Assembly: GCF_006711645.1 (NCBI RefSeq)
Contig: NZ_CP041247.1
Location: 3,782,001-3,846,000, forward strand
Direction: 5' to 3'
Length of the DNA: 64,000 nucleotides
Origin: Klebsiella electrica
GTDB lineage: Bacteria; Pseudomonadota; Gammaproteobacteria; Enterobacterales; Enterobacteriaceae
Shown piece after piece: positions 21,685 through 30,568 of this stretch. How positions within the stretch are numbered: position 1 is the stretch's first letter; the number at the start of each line of letters is the position of its first letter. The position numbers were made by a program, and so were the translations under genes. A model generated the notes under the pieces. The model ran no database searches. It had not been told where the DNA came from and saw nothing but the letters and a program-made list of their open reading frames with translations.

Positions 21685-21878
21685 CAAAATTACCTTTATA
21701 TGAAAAAACGACACTGATACTGTGTCGGACACCAGTACATCAATTGTGATGCCTTTTGTCCAGTCCAAGTTTCTTAAAAAGTGACAAATATCGCTATCTT
21801 TTTTAGGAGGTCACGCCTTAGTTGTTGTTTTTTCACAGGACAAACGACTTAGCTCTTTTATTGCTAAGTTATGCCAGT

Positions 21879-22454
21879 CTAAAACTGAAAACGGGCCCAG
21901 GCAAAGTAGACGTTACCGTTATTGTAGGTCCCGGGGATATAGGTCATCTGGAAGGTTGCAGGACCATAACCAATGGATGCCAGTGGCAAAATGACCGGAA
22001 TGGGAATGTAATTCCAGTTATCTCGCGCCGTCACGCCCAGCGTGTACCCCACACCAAGATGAAAATTGTCGTCGGCTAACGGACGCCAGGTTTTCTCCCA
22101 GCCATAGCCGCCAATCGGCTCCCATTTGTTAAACGAGTCCTTAAAGGCCATCAGATACAGGCCGTGCCAGTTGCCTTTATCATCCCAGCGGGAAACCCCG
22201 AATCCTGCCCCCCACGGACGCTCGTTATACTTATCGGTCTTTTCTTTGTCATAGGCAAAACGGGCATGCCAGGTAATCGCGGGAACATACAGATCGTAGT
22301 GTTCAGGTTCCTGCCAGGTCTGCCCGACGTTGTCACTTAAGGTGTTATACCCATCGCGAATCGTCGACGTAAACGACGCGTTAGCCACGCCACAAGAGAG
22401 CATTACCCCTAAAAAACTAATAAAAAACAATACGAAATGACGTTGTCTCAACAC
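21879..22454 (-). CDS. pagP: Lipid A palmitoyltransferase PagP
   Basis: Outer-membrane eight-stranded barrel that transfers palmitate from phospholipid to lipid A, protecting against cationic peptides. 191 residues from a GTG start, with a signal peptide ending about VANA. Catalytic His is in [15 protein letters not shown], and Asp-Ser in AFKDSFNKW; the C-terminal strand ends in WARFQF. E. coli PagP is PhoPQ-regulated. A weak PhoP-like half-site pair may lie at 22506-22523, but the match is poor. The N-terminal signal differs from E. coli. Confidence 0.94.
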   Translation of the reverse strand: MLRQRHFVLFFISFLGVMLSCGVANASFTSTIRDGYNTLSDNVGQTWQEPEHYDLYVPAITWHARFAYDKEKTDKYNERPWGAGFGVSRWDDKGNWHGLYLMAFKDSFNKWEPIGGYGWEKTWRPLADDNFHLGVGYTLGVTARDNWNYIPIPVILPLASIGYGPATFQMTYIPGTYNNGNVYFAWARFQF

Positions 22455-22634
22455 TTATCTCTTACCAATATCAATTTTAAAGCGCAATAAGTTAGCAAGT
22501 ATAATCTTAATATTGCCTTAACGAAATCAGGTAAGTTTCTGATTTATGATCGGAAAAACAGCAAGCTTTTCACCTTTCCGTTTTGTGATAGCGGCCGCCC
22601 CTCGACTGATGATTGCAGGATTCTCATCGGTTTA

Positions 22635-22648
22635 TTGATTTGCATCAG
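22635..22648. promoter_or_regulatory. FNR site upstream of dcuC
   Basis: TTGATTTGCATCAG matches the FNR consensus TTGAT-N4-ATCAA at nine of ten positions. It lies about 100 bases before the dcuC start. FNR-dependent anaerobic induction is known for E. coli dcuC. Confidence 0.8.
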
Positions 22649-22745
22649 CATGTTTTGCCCATGAATTAGGCACATTCGCTTACTTAATTTTATCTTCACT
22701 TTGTTTATTAGCAGATTCTTTGGCTGAAAGGCTTAGGGGTAAAAA

Positions 22746-24116
22746 ATGCTTACGCTAGTTGAGATTCTGATTGGCATTGTGGTCATTGTGGGCGTTGCCC
22801 GCTATATCATAAAAGGCTATTCCGCCACCGGCGTGCTCTTCGTCGGTGGTTTGACGTTACTTATCGTCAGCGCGTTGATGGGACACAAGATTTTACCCGG
22901 CGATACGAAAAGCACGGGGTATTCCGCAACCGATATCATCGAATACGTCAAAATTCTCCTGATGAGCCGCGGCGGCGATTTGGGCATGATGATCATGATG
23001 CTCTGCGGATTCGCCACCTATATGACCCATATTGGCGCCAACGATATGGTAGTGAAGCTGGCTTCTAAGCCGCTGCGCTACATTAACTCCCCCTATCTGC
23101 TGATGATCGCCGCCTATTTCGTCGCCTGCCTGATGTCGCTGGCCGTCTCCTCGGCGACCGGCCTGGGCGTTCTGCTGATGGCCACCCTGTTCCCGGTGAT
23201 GGTGAATGTCGGTATCAGTCGCGGCGCCGCGGCGGCCATTTGCGCCTCGCCGGCCGCAATTATCCTCTCTCCGACCTCCGGCGACGTGGTGCTGGCCGCC
23301 AAAGCCGCAGAAATGCCGCTCATCGACTTTGCGTTTAAAACCACGCTGCCGATCTCCATCGTCGCAATTATCGGCATGGCCATTGCCCACTACTTCTGGC
23401 AGCGCTACCTGGATAAAAAAGAGAACGTCGCGCACGAAATGCTCGATGTGAACGAAATCACCACCACCGCCCCCGCCTTCTACGCCCTTCTGCCCTTTAC
23501 GCCGATTATCGGCGTCCTGATTTTCGACGGGAAATGGGGCCCGGAACTGCATATTATCGCCATCCTCGTGCTCTGCATGCTGCTGGCGGCCGTGCTGGAG
23601 TTCGTTCGCGGCTTTAATACGAAAAACGTTTTCGCCGGACTGGAGGTCGCCTATCGCGGTATGGCCGATGCCTTCGCCGGCGTCGTCATGTTGTTGGTGG
23701 CCGCTGGCGTCTTTGCCCAGGGTCTGAGCACCATTGGCTTTATCAATAGCCTGATCTCAATTGCCACATCATTTGGCTCGGCGAGCATCATTTTAATGCT
23801 GGTGCTGGTCATTCTGACCATGCTGGCGGCAATGACCACCGGTTCCGGTAACGCGCCGTTTTACGCCTTCGTAGAGATGATCCCGAAATTAGCCCACTCT
23901 TCAGGCATCAACCCGGCCTATCTGTCCATTCCTATGCTACAGGCTTCAAACCTGGGCCGTACTATTTCGCCGGTCTCGGGCGTCGTGGTTGCCGTTGCCG
24001 GGATGGCCAAAATCTCCCCCTTTGAAGTGGTGAAGCGGACCTCTGTTCCGGTTATCGTCGGTCTGCTGGTGGTGATTATCGCCACCGAAGTTCTGGTACC
24101 CGCTAGCGCGCTTTAA
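22746..24116 (+). CDS. dcuC: Anaerobic C4-dicarboxylate transporter DcuC
   Basis: Inner-membrane carrier that exports succinate, or exchanges it for fumarate, during fermentation. 456 residues with about twelve hydrophobic segments, close to E. coli (461) over the whole length; the C-terminal tail is slightly shorter. Conserved ASPAAIILSPTSGDVVLAAKAAEM and NLGRTISPVSGVVVAVAGM motifs are seen. Preceded by an FNR site and followed by a strong terminator. In E. coli the citrate-fermentation genes lie nearby; none are here. Confidence 0.97.
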   Translation: MLTLVEILIGIVVIVGVARYIIKGYSATGVLFVGGLTLLIVSALMGHKILPGDTKSTGYSATDIIEYVKILLMSRGGDLGMMIMMLCGFATYMTHIGANDMVVKLASKPLRYINSPYLLMIAAYFVACLMSLAVSSATGLGVLLMATLFPVMVNVGISRGAAAAICASPAAIILSPTSGDVVLAAKAAEMPLIDFAFKTTLPISIVAIIGMAIAHYFWQRYLDKKENVAHEMLDVNEITTTAPAFYALLPFTPIIGVLIFDGKWGPELHIIAILVLCMLLAAVLEFVRGFNTKNVFAGLEVAYRGMADAFAGVVMLLVAAGVFAQGLSTIGFINSLISIATSFGSASIILMLVLVILTMLAAMTTGSGNAPFYAFVEMIPKLAHSSGINPAYLSIPMLQASNLGRTISPVSGVVVAVAGMAKISPFEVVKRTSVPVIVGLLVVIIATEVLVPASAL

Positions 24117-24124
24117 TTAACGCG

Positions 24125-24152
24125 AAAAGGCGCCAGCTGGCGCCTTTTTTAT
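24125..24152 (+). terminator. Terminator after dcuC
   Basis: Perfect AGGCGCC-AGCT-GGCGCCT stem followed by TTTTTAT, just after the dcuC stop. Confidence 0.9.
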
Positions 24153-24201
24153 GCTTTAATCATTTCCTGTAAATCATTGTCACCCACTATCAGGATTAAA
24201 A

Positions 24202-24999
24202 ATGTTCAGGAAGGATTTCGTCGCCATTGCCCTTTTGTTAACGGCAACCCAGGCTGGCGCTGAACCACTCACCGCAACGCAATATGGCGATTTCGACCGT
24301 TATGTACTGGCTTTGTCATGGCAAACAGGGTTCTGCCAGAGCATGCATGACAGAAATCGTAGCGAGCCGGAAGAGTGTCGTTTGCAGCAGGAACTACCGA
24401 ATAAAGCGGATTTCCTGACGGTACATGGCCTCTGGCCTGGCTTGCCAAAATCCATTGCGGCGCGCGGCGTCGACGATCGGCGCTGGATGCGTTTTGGCTG
24501 CGCCACCCGCCCTGTCCCCAACATGCCTGAAGTCAAAGCCGGGCGTAAATGCCAGGCCGCTGAAACCGGGCTGTCGCTGGAGATGGCGAATAAACTCAAC
24601 AGCGTGATGCCGGGCGCCGGCGGCAATTCGTGTCTCGAGCGTTATGAATATGCGAAACACGGCGTCTGCTTCGGCTTCGATCCCGATAGCTACTTTGGCA
24701 CGATGGTGCGTCTTGATAGTGAAGTGAAGCAGAGCCCGCTGGGCCTCTTTCTGGCGAAGCATTACGGGCAGAGCGTCAGCCGCGATGACTTCGATGCCGC
24801 CGTCGCGCAGGCATATGGTAAGCAGAGCGTGAAGGCATTCAAGCTGACCTGTAACGGCAATCCGGCTTATTTAACCGAGATACAAATCGCCATCAAAGCG
24901 GAGGCCATCAATCAACCGCTTTCAGCCAATGGCCTCTTGCCTCAGCCTCATCCGGGGAATTGCGGCAAACAATTTGTGATTGATAAAGCCGGCAACTGA
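24202..24999 (+). CDS. rna: Ribonuclease I, T2 family, periplasmic
   Basis: Broad-specificity endoribonuclease secreted to the periplasm. 265 residues with a signal peptide ending AGA before EPLTATQYG. Both T2 active-site blocks are present: CAS-I LTVHGLWPG and CAS-II ERYEYAKHGVC, each with a catalytic His. Multiple cysteines fit the disulfide-bonded fold. The E. coli protein is 268 residues. Confidence 0.95.
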   Translation: MFRKDFVAIALLLTATQAGAEPLTATQYGDFDRYVLALSWQTGFCQSMHDRNRSEPEECRLQQELPNKADFLTVHGLWPGLPKSIAARGVDDRRWMRFGCATRPVPNMPEVKAGRKCQAAETGLSLEMANKLNSVMPGAGGNSCLERYEYAKHGVCFGFDPDSYFGTMVRLDSEVKQSPLGLFLAKHYGQSVSRDDFDAAVAQAYGKQSVKAFKLTCNGNPAYLTEIQIAIKAEAINQPLSANGLLPQPHPGNCGKQFVIDKAGN

Positions 25000-25027
25000 T
25001 GATTCGGCGGCGTAAGCCGCCGGTCGA

Positions 25028-25517
25028 TTATGCGCGAATAAAATCCAGCAAATCCTGGTTAATCTGGTGCTTATGGGTCGTACAGATCCCGTGAGACCCG
25101 CCCTGATAGACCTTTAATTCGCCGTCAGGCAGCAGCTGCGCCGCCACTTTCCCGCAGGTTTCAAACGGGACAATCTGGTCATCATCACCATGAATAACCA
25201 GCGTCGGAATGGTCATCCTGCGCAGATCCTCACGCAGGTCGGTTTCAGAAAACGCTTTAATGCAGTCGTAAAGCGCTTTTATTGACCCCTGTAACCCCTG
25301 CTCGACAAACCCTTCGCGCACCGCTTTTGACTCCATGTCCTCGACGATCGTGAGCAATCACGCGGAATCCCTGCGATCCGAGAAACAGCATTTGATCTTC
25401 AAAAGCATCAGCCGTTAACGGCCAGCCGTGGCTAAATACCACCGGTTGCCCGCTTCCCCAGTCTTTAAAATACAGATAACTACCGTCGTTAAGAGTAAGT
25501 TTGTCAAAACCGCTCAT
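25028..25517 (-). pseudogene. Broken alpha/beta hydrolase (chloroperoxidase/arylesterase type)
   Basis: The first 62 codons (from 25517) encode a normal start of a non-haem chloroperoxidase-like hydrolase: [28 protein letters not shown] and [13 protein letters not shown]. The C-terminal part continues in another frame (to 25028): [40 protein letters not shown] and GSHGICTTHK. These proteins are usually about 270 residues; roughly 100 are missing at the junction near 25330-25340, including the nucleophile-elbow serine (GxSxG). The deletion also shifts frame, so no full product is possible. Confidence 0.9.
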
Positions 25518-25689
25518 TTCAGTCTCCTGTACTGGAAGGGTACTACCTGATACCGCTTAAAAAGGATAAGACAGATTTTTCGGTTGTGACGGCATTATCA
25601 TAAATTTCATCTCTCCCTTTCGGCGATCATCGCTTAATGTGCGTTTAATCACTTCAAACTGCCGACAAGTCTCAGTATGATGGGACGAC

Positions 25690-25724
25690 ATTAACCCTTG
25701 CCTTTCGGTGAGGGTTTTCTTTTA
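25690..25724 (+). terminator. Leader terminator upstream of rnk (rnk leader type)
   Basis: Ten-pair stem AACCCTTGCC / GGTGAGGGTT (two G-T pairs) with a TTTC loop, followed by TTCTTTTAC, all before the rnk start at 25757. Since it points toward rnk, it is a candidate attenuator. A conserved 'rnk leader' premature-terminator motif has been described in enterobacteria; this fits it by position and structure. Confidence 0.75.
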
Positions 25725-25756
25725 CGGACAGGTTCCTGGATAACACGGAGTATGCG

Positions 25757-26167
25757 ATGACCAGACCCGCAATCATCATTAATGAGCTCGATGCAGAACG
25801 CATCGACAGGCTGCTCGAACAGCCGGCTTTCGCTAATTCCCCGGTGGCAGATGCGCTGAACGACGAGCTGGATCGCGCGCAAATGCTGGCACCGGAAGCA
25901 ATGCCGCATGATGTCGTCAGCATGAACAGCAAAGTCAGATTTCGCGATTTGACCAGCGGTGAAGAGCGCGTGCGGACACTGGTGTTTCCCTCGCAGGTGA
26001 CGGACAGCGCAACCCAGCTTTCCGTGCTCGCCCCGGTTGGCGCCGCGCTGCTCGGCCTGAAAGTCGGCAGTGCCATCCACTGGGAGTTACCGGGCGGAGC
26101 ATCGGCCCATCTCGAAGTGCTGGAGCTGCTTTACCAGCCGGAAGCCGCAGGTGAGTTTCATCGTTAA
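25757..26167 (+). CDS. rnk: Regulator of nucleoside diphosphate kinase
   Basis: GreA/GreB-like protein, 136 residues, that binds RNA polymerase; in E. coli extra copies affect nucleoside diphosphate kinase levels. A short N-terminal coiled-coil stump ([33 protein letters not shown]) precedes a FKBP-like C-terminal domain ([27 protein letters not shown]). Length equals E. coli Rnk. It has its own leader terminator upstream and its own terminator downstream. Confidence 0.95.
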   Translation: MTRPAIIINELDAERIDRLLEQPAFANSPVADALNDELDRAQMLAPEAMPHDVVSMNSKVRFRDLTSGEERVRTLVFPSQVTDSATQLSVLAPVGAALLGLKVGSAIHWELPGGASAHLEVLELLYQPEAAGEFHR

Positions 26168-26201
26168 TTCTCCCGCTGCCTGAGGCGTTTCACGCTTTAT
26201 T

Positions 26202-26228
26202 CAGAGGATGTCTTCGCATCCTCTTTCT
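26202..26228 (+). terminator. Terminator after rnk
   Basis: Stem AGAGGATG / CATCCTCT closed by a TCTTCG loop, followed by TTCTG; 35 bases after the rnk stop. Confidence 0.7.
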
Positions 26229-26360
26229 GCCCCCCTCTCTCGTGGTACTGACAAAATTTTACCCCCCTATCCGCCTGAGCTGACAGTTTTGCGAGCTGAA
26301 TGACACTATATCTTCCTATAATGTGTTGATATAGAAACAGGCGAACAAGGAGGAATGCAT

Positions 26361-26789
26361 ATGTATAAAACTATCATTATGCCCGTTGATGTTTTTGAGA
26401 TGGAGTTGAGCGACAAGGCCGTCCGCCACGCGGAGTTTTTGGCCCAGCAGGATGGTGTTATTCACCTGCTCCACGTATTACCCGGATCGTCCAGCTTCAC
26501 GATGAGCCGCTTTACCGCCGATCTGCGTCGTTTTGAAGAGCACTTACAGCACGAAGCGGAAACGCGCCTGAAAACAATGGCCGGGCATTTCAGCATCGAC
26601 CCTGCGCGGATTAAAATGCACGTCCGCTTTGGTAGCGTGCGGGACATGGTCAATGAACTGGCGAACGAAATTAAAGCCGATGTGGTGGTGATTGGTTCGC
26701 GTAACCCTTCTATCAGCACCCACTTACTTGGCTCCAATGCCTCAAGCGTTATCCGCCACGCCCATATTCCGGTGATGGTCGTTCGCTAA
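26361..26789 (+). CDS. uspG: Universal stress protein UspG
   Basis: 142-residue universal stress protein of the UspFG class, which binds ATP and is adenylated in E. coli. The nucleotide site pattern is in [27 protein letters not shown] near the C-terminus. ATG 26361 gives the family start [16 protein letters not shown]; an ATG six bases upstream is weaker by homology. Ribosome site AAGGAGG. Confidence 0.95.
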   Translation: MYKTIIMPVDVFEMELSDKAVRHAEFLAQQDGVIHLLHVLPGSSSFTMSRFTADLRRFEEHLQHEAETRLKTMAGHFSIDPARIKMHVRFGSVRDMVNELANEIKADVVVIGSRNPSISTHLLGSNASSVIRHAHIPVMVVR

Positions 26790-26798
26790 CACCGAACG

Positions 26799-26833
26799 CA
26801 AAAGAGGCTACCCTGGGGGTAGCCTCTTTATAT
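26799..26833. terminator. Bidirectional terminator between uspG and ahpF
   Basis: AAAGAGGCTACC / GGTAGCCTCTTT stem with A-rich and T-rich flanks, between converging genes. Confidence 0.85.
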
Positions 26834-26853
26834 GCAGGTGTCGTCTTACTTTA

Positions 26854-28419
26854 TTATGCGGTTTTGGTACGAATCAGATAATCGAACGAACTCAGCGAAG
26901 CTTTCGCCCCTTCGCCCGCAGCGATAATGATCTGTTTGTACGGTACGGTTGTGCAGTCGCCGGCGGCAAATACGCCCTTGACGTTTGTTTCACATTTCGC
27001 GTCGATGATAATTTCCCCCATCCGGTTGCGCTCGATGGCGCCTTCCAGCCAGTTGGTGTTCGGCAACAGCCCAATCTGCACGAAAATCCCCGCCAGCCCG
27101 ATATGGTGCTCATCCCCGCTGACCCGGTCACGATACTGCAGGCCGGTCACTTTGCTGCCATCGCCCGTGACTTCAGTGGTCTGAGCGTTGAGAATGATAT
27201 CGACGTTTTTCAGGCTGCGGACTTTATCCTGCAGGACCTGGTCGGCTTTCATCTCCGGGGCGAACTCCAGCAGGGTCACGTGTTCTACCAGGCCCGCCAG
27301 ATCGATGGCCGCCTCAACGCCGGAGTTACCGCCGCCGATGACCGCCACGCGTTTACCTTTAAACAGCGGGCCGTCGCAGTGCGGGCAATAGGTCACCCCT
27401 TTGGTGCGATACTGATCTTCACCCGGCACGTTCATGTTGCGCCATTTTGCCCCGGTGGCAATGATTACGCTGCGCGCTTTCAGCACCGCGCCGGAGGCCG
27501 TTTCAATTTGATGCAGGCCGCCTTCTACCGCAGCCGGAATCAGTTTCGCTGCGCTCTGAGAGTCAATCACATCCACAGCATAGTCGCTGACGTGCGCTTT
27601 TAACGCCCCGGCCAGCTTCTGCCCTTCCGTTTTCGGCACAGAGATGTAGTTTTCGATATCCACGGTATCCAGCACCTGACCACCGAAACGTTCACCCATC
27701 AGGCCGGTACGAATGCCTTTACGCGCAGAATAGACCGCCGCAGCGGCGCCTGACGGACCGGAACCGACAATCAGCACATCATAAGCATCGCGTTTATTCA
27801 GCTCTTCCGCCGCCCGTTTTTCGGCACCGGTATCGACTTTAGCGACAATTTCCGCCAGCGTCATACGCCCCTGACCGAACTCCTGGCCATTCATAAAGAC
27901 CGCCGGGACGCCCATCACGTTGCGATCGGTAATCTCATTCTGGAAAGTCCCGCCGTCAATCGCCGTATGTTTGATACGCGGATTCAGTACCGCCATCAGG
28001 TTCAGCGCCTGCACGACATCCGGGCAGTTATGGCAAGAGAGCGAGTAATAGGTTTCAAACTCAAAATCACCGTCCAGATCGCGGATCTGCTCGAGCAGCG
28101 ACTGGGTCTCTTTGGACGGATGACCGCCGGTCCACAGCAGCGCCAGCACCAAAGAGGTAAATTCATGTCCCAGCGGGGAACCGGCAAAGCGCGGCCCCTG
28201 AAGGGAACCGGGGTTCGCGATCAGGAAAGAGGGCTTGCGGACAGGCAAGCTGTTATCTTCTCTGAAGGTCACTTTTGCCGACAGTTCGGCAATTTCAGCC
28301 AGCAGTTCCTTGATTTCTGCCGATTTTGCGCTGTCATCCAGCGTGGCAACCAGCTCAACAGGTTTCGTCAGTTTCTCAAGGTAGGCCTTGAGCTGGGTTT
28401 TCATGTTGGTGTCGAGCAT
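26854..28419 (-). CDS. ahpF: Alkyl hydroperoxide reductase flavoprotein subunit AhpF
   Basis: NADH-dependent disulfide reductase that recycles AhpC. 521 residues. The N-terminal double-thioredoxin domain carries C129-HN-C132; then come the FAD site ([18 protein letters not shown]), the thioredoxin-reductase-like CxxC (TYCPHC, about 345-348), the NADH site [10 protein letters not shown], and the C-terminal [11 protein letters not shown]. Transcribed after ahpC with a 241-bp gap that contains a CCCCGG/CCGGGG hairpin (about 28581-28615), which may reduce ahpF expression or mark mRNA processing. Confidence 0.98.
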   Translation of the reverse strand: MLDTNMKTQLKAYLEKLTKPVELVATLDDSAKSAEIKELLAEIAELSAKVTFREDNSLPVRKPSFLIANPGSLQGPRFAGSPLGHEFTSLVLALLWTGGHPSKETQSLLEQIRDLDGDFEFETYYSLSCHNCPDVVQALNLMAVLNPRIKHTAIDGGTFQNEITDRNVMGVPAVFMNGQEFGQGRMTLAEIVAKVDTGAEKRAAEELNKRDAYDVLIVGSGPSGAAAAVYSARKGIRTGLMGERFGGQVLDTVDIENYISVPKTEGQKLAGALKAHVSDYAVDVIDSQSAAKLIPAAVEGGLHQIETASGAVLKARSVIIATGAKWRNMNVPGEDQYRTKGVTYCPHCDGPLFKGKRVAVIGGGNSGVEAAIDLAGLVEHVTLLEFAPEMKADQVLQDKVRSLKNVDIILNAQTTEVTGDGSKVTGLQYRDRVSGDEHHIGLAGIFVQIGLLPNTNWLEGAIERNRMGEIIIDAKCETNVKGVFAAGDCTTVPYKQIIIAAGEGAKASLSSFDYLIRTKTA

Positions 28420-28660
28420 TTTTAATCTCCTGCTTAAAAAACATCATCATGCAAGCTGCCTTGCGGGCGGCCTGAATGCGGCTTGCATCATGGTGTTGAA
28501 ATAAAACGGGCGCAGATGCACCCGCTTGAGGATAAATTCGCAAGCATTTCGTGTTACAGCAAGGCGGCAAGCTTATGAAGCCCCGGGAGCTTACATCAGT
28601 CAGTAACCGGGGAGACGAAGCATCGCCAACGCACCTGTAGCGCGAAAGGCGTAGTGAATT

Positions 28661-29224
28661 TTAGATTTTGCCGACCAGGTCCAGGGATGGCGCCAGAGTC
28701 GCTTCACCTTCTTTCCATTTCGCCGGGCAAACTTCGCCTGGGTGAGAAGCAACATACTGAGCAGCTTTGATTTTACGCAGCAGGTCAGATGCGTCGCGGC
28801 CGATACCTTCAGCGGTAACTTCGATAGCCTGGATGATACCCTGCGGGTCAACAACGAAGGTTGCGCGGTCTGCCAGACCCTGGTCTTCACGCATGTTGTC
28901 GAAGTTACGGGTCAGGGCGCCAGTCGGGTCGCCGATCATCGCATATTTGATTTTTGCGATGGTGTCAGAGCTGCTGTGCCATGCTTTGTGAGTAAAGTGG
29001 GTATCGGTAGAAACGGAGTACACGTCTACGCCCAGTTTCTGCAGTTCTTCGTAATGGTCTGCCACGTCGCCCAGTTCAGTCGGGCATACGAAGGTGAAGT
29101 CAGCCGGATAGAAGAAGAAGACGCTCCAACGGCCTTCGGTGTCTTTCTCGGTAACTTCGATGAATTCACCGTTTTTGAATGCCTGGTTTTTAAAAGGTTT
29201 GATTTTAGTGTTAATCAAGGACAT
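28661..29224 (-). CDS. ahpC: Alkyl hydroperoxide reductase peroxiredoxin AhpC
   Basis: Typical 2-Cys peroxiredoxin that reduces hydrogen peroxide and organic peroxides. 187 residues; peroxidatic Cys47 in FTFVCPTEL and resolving Cys166 in GEVCPAKW. Nearly identical to E. coli AhpC. Good ribosome site (GGAGG). An OxyR-like operator lies 60-97 bases upstream. Confidence 0.98.
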   Translation of the reverse strand: MSLINTKIKPFKNQAFKNGEFIEVTEKDTEGRWSVFFFYPADFTFVCPTELGDVADHYEELQKLGVDVYSVSTDTHFTHKAWHSSSDTIAKIKYAMIGDPTGALTRNFDNMREDQGLADRATFVVDPQGIIQAIEVTAEGIGRDASDLLRKIKAAQYVASHPGEVCPAKWKEGEATLAPSLDLVGKI

Positions 29225-29284
29225 CTATACTTCCTCCGTGTTTTCGTTGAGGTCTAAGGTAACGAACTTTTGCTGATTCGACCA

Positions 29285-29321
29285 ATGTGTTTGCATTATC
29301 AAATCAATAAGCAATATCTAA
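29285..29321. promoter_or_regulatory. OxyR-like operator upstream of ahpC
   Basis: Four tetramers spaced by seven bases each, ATGT-N7-TTAT-N7-ATAA-N7-CTAA, match the OxyR pattern ATAG-N7-CTAT-N7-ATAG-N7-CTAT at 11 of 16 positions. OxyR control of ahpCF is established in E. coli. Confidence 0.65.
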
Positions 29322-29402
29322 CAACCGGAACAAGACAGCTTTGTGAACCCGTCGCGACGATCGCCGCGTTTCGTTACTTTTTGCATCCCGCCGTGCTGAA
29401 AG

Positions 29403-29429
29403 TAAAAAGGCCGCCCTCTTCAGGCGGCC
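29403..29429 (-). terminator. Minus-strand terminator in the ahpC-dsbG gap
   Basis: Read on the minus strand: GGCCGCC, loop TGAAGAG, GGCGGCC, then TTTTT. No annotated gene on this strand ends here, so it must serve an unannotated transcript or block read-in toward ahpC. Confidence 0.85.
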
Positions 29430-29513
29430 CCGTTACCTGAAATACCCGCAGGTAGGTTCAGTGCCAGACAAGCTGGCTATGTGTTGCGCTCTACATTACC
29501 TTAATGTAACAGC
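29403..29513 (-). ncRNA. Candidate small RNA between ahpC and dsbG
   Basis: On the minus strand a sigma70-like promoter (TTGCCC, 17-base spacer, TGTAAT; 29521-29549) is followed about 110 bases later by a strong intrinsic terminator, with no reading frame of note between. The expected RNA has an internal TACATTA/TAATGTA hairpin (29492-29508). I do not recognise it as a known sRNA. It lies between the OxyR-like sites of ahpC and dsbG. Expression is inferred, not shown. Confidence 0.5.
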
Positions 29514-29520
29514 AAGGCCG

Positions 29521-29549
29521 ATTACACCATCCGCGGTAATAAAGGGCAA
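29521..29549 (-). promoter_or_regulatory. Sigma70-like promoter for the candidate small RNA
   Basis: Minus-strand TTGCCC (29544-29549) and TGTAAT (29521-29526) separated by exactly 17 bases: four and five of six consensus bases. The predicted start is near 29513. Confidence 0.5.
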
Positions 29550-29571
29550 TCCGCTCGCGGGCAGGTCTTAC

Positions 29572-29586
29572 CTATAGCTGTGATAG
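29572..29586. promoter_or_regulatory. OxyR-like core site upstream of dsbG
   Basis: CTAT-N7-ATAG exactly matches the central half of the OxyR consensus; the outer tetramers are weak. It lies 48 bases before the dsbG start. dsbG is a known OxyR target in E. coli. Confidence 0.6.
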
Positions 29587-29633
29587 GCAGCATCATCTTC
29601 TTACCTTACACATTGATTTAACAAGGAATAACC

Positions 29634-30380
29634 ATGTTAAAGCGTCTGTTTTTTCTCAGTTTTTTACCCTTTTTCAGCCAGGCTGAAGATCTGCCGGCTC
29701 CTGTAAAAGCGATAGAAAAACAGGGAATTACCATCATTAAGCCCTTCGAGGCGCCGGGTGGGATGAAAGGATGGCTGGGGAAGTATCAGGATATGGGGGT
29801 CACTATCTATCTGACCCCCGACGGCAAGCACGCCATTTCAGGCTATATGTACGATGAAAATGGCACTAACCTGAGCGAACAGCTGTTCCAGAAAGAACTC
29901 TACACGCCGGCGGGCCAGGCGCTGTGGAAGAAAATGGAAGCCGCCAGCTGGCTACAGGAAGGGAAAAAGGAGGCGCCGGTCATTCTGTATGTCTTTGCCG
30001 ACCCCTTCTGCCCGTACTGCCTGAAATTCTGGCAACAGGCCCGTCCGTGGGTAGAGTCCGGCAAAGTACAGATTCGCACGCTGCTGGTTGGCGTCATCAA
30101 GCCCGAAAGCCCGGCGACGGCCGCCGCGATCCTCGCCACCGCGGATCCGGCGAAAACCTGGCATGACTACGAACAATCCGCCGGAAAAATGAACATAAAA
30201 ATCCCGGCGAATCTCTCCCCGCAAAAAATGAAGATCGTCAGTGAGAATCAGCAGTTAATGGATCAACTCGGCGCGAACGCCACGCCTGCCATTTACTACA
30301 TGAACAAAGAGAATATGCTGCAGCAGGTGGTCGGGCTGCCTGAAGCCGACAAGTTGCAGACCATGATGGGAGAAAAGTAA
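29634..30380 (+). CDS. dsbG: Periplasmic disulfide isomerase/thiol-protecting protein DsbG
   Basis: Homodimeric thioredoxin-fold protein that reduces sulfenylated cysteines and isomerises disulfides in the periplasm, recycled by DsbD. 248 residues with a signal peptide of about 17 residues (ends FSQA before EDLPAPV). The active site is C126-P-Y-C129 in [12 protein letters not shown], and a cis-Pro is in ATPAIYYM. Divergent from ahpC with OxyR-like sites between them. Confidence 0.96.
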   Translation: MLKRLFFLSFLPFFSQAEDLPAPVKAIEKQGITIIKPFEAPGGMKGWLGKYQDMGVTIYLTPDGKHAISGYMYDENGTNLSEQLFQKELYTPAGQALWKKMEAASWLQEGKKEAPVILYVFADPFCPYCLKFWQQARPWVESGKVQIRTLLVGVIKPESPATAAAILATADPAKTWHDYEQSAGKMNIKIPANLSPQKMKIVSENQQLMDQLGANATPAIYYMNKENMLQQVVGLPEADKLQTMMGEK

Positions 30381-30568
30381 CCCGCCCGGCGCGGCTTTCT
30401 GGCCAGGTGCTTAAGGAAAAAGAACCTGGCTTACGCCTCTCCAGTCATATACATTCAGTCATGGCGAAGAATAAACGCCCTAATAAATTCATCAAATCAA
30501 TCATTACAAAAAAATAAATACAAAATATTAATAAATTTTATCACCACGACTTTATCCGGATATTAGCA

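Noticed and set aside
22506..22523. PhoP box upstream of pagP
   Set aside because: Only loosely like GTTTA-N5-GTTTA; too weak to list as a feature.
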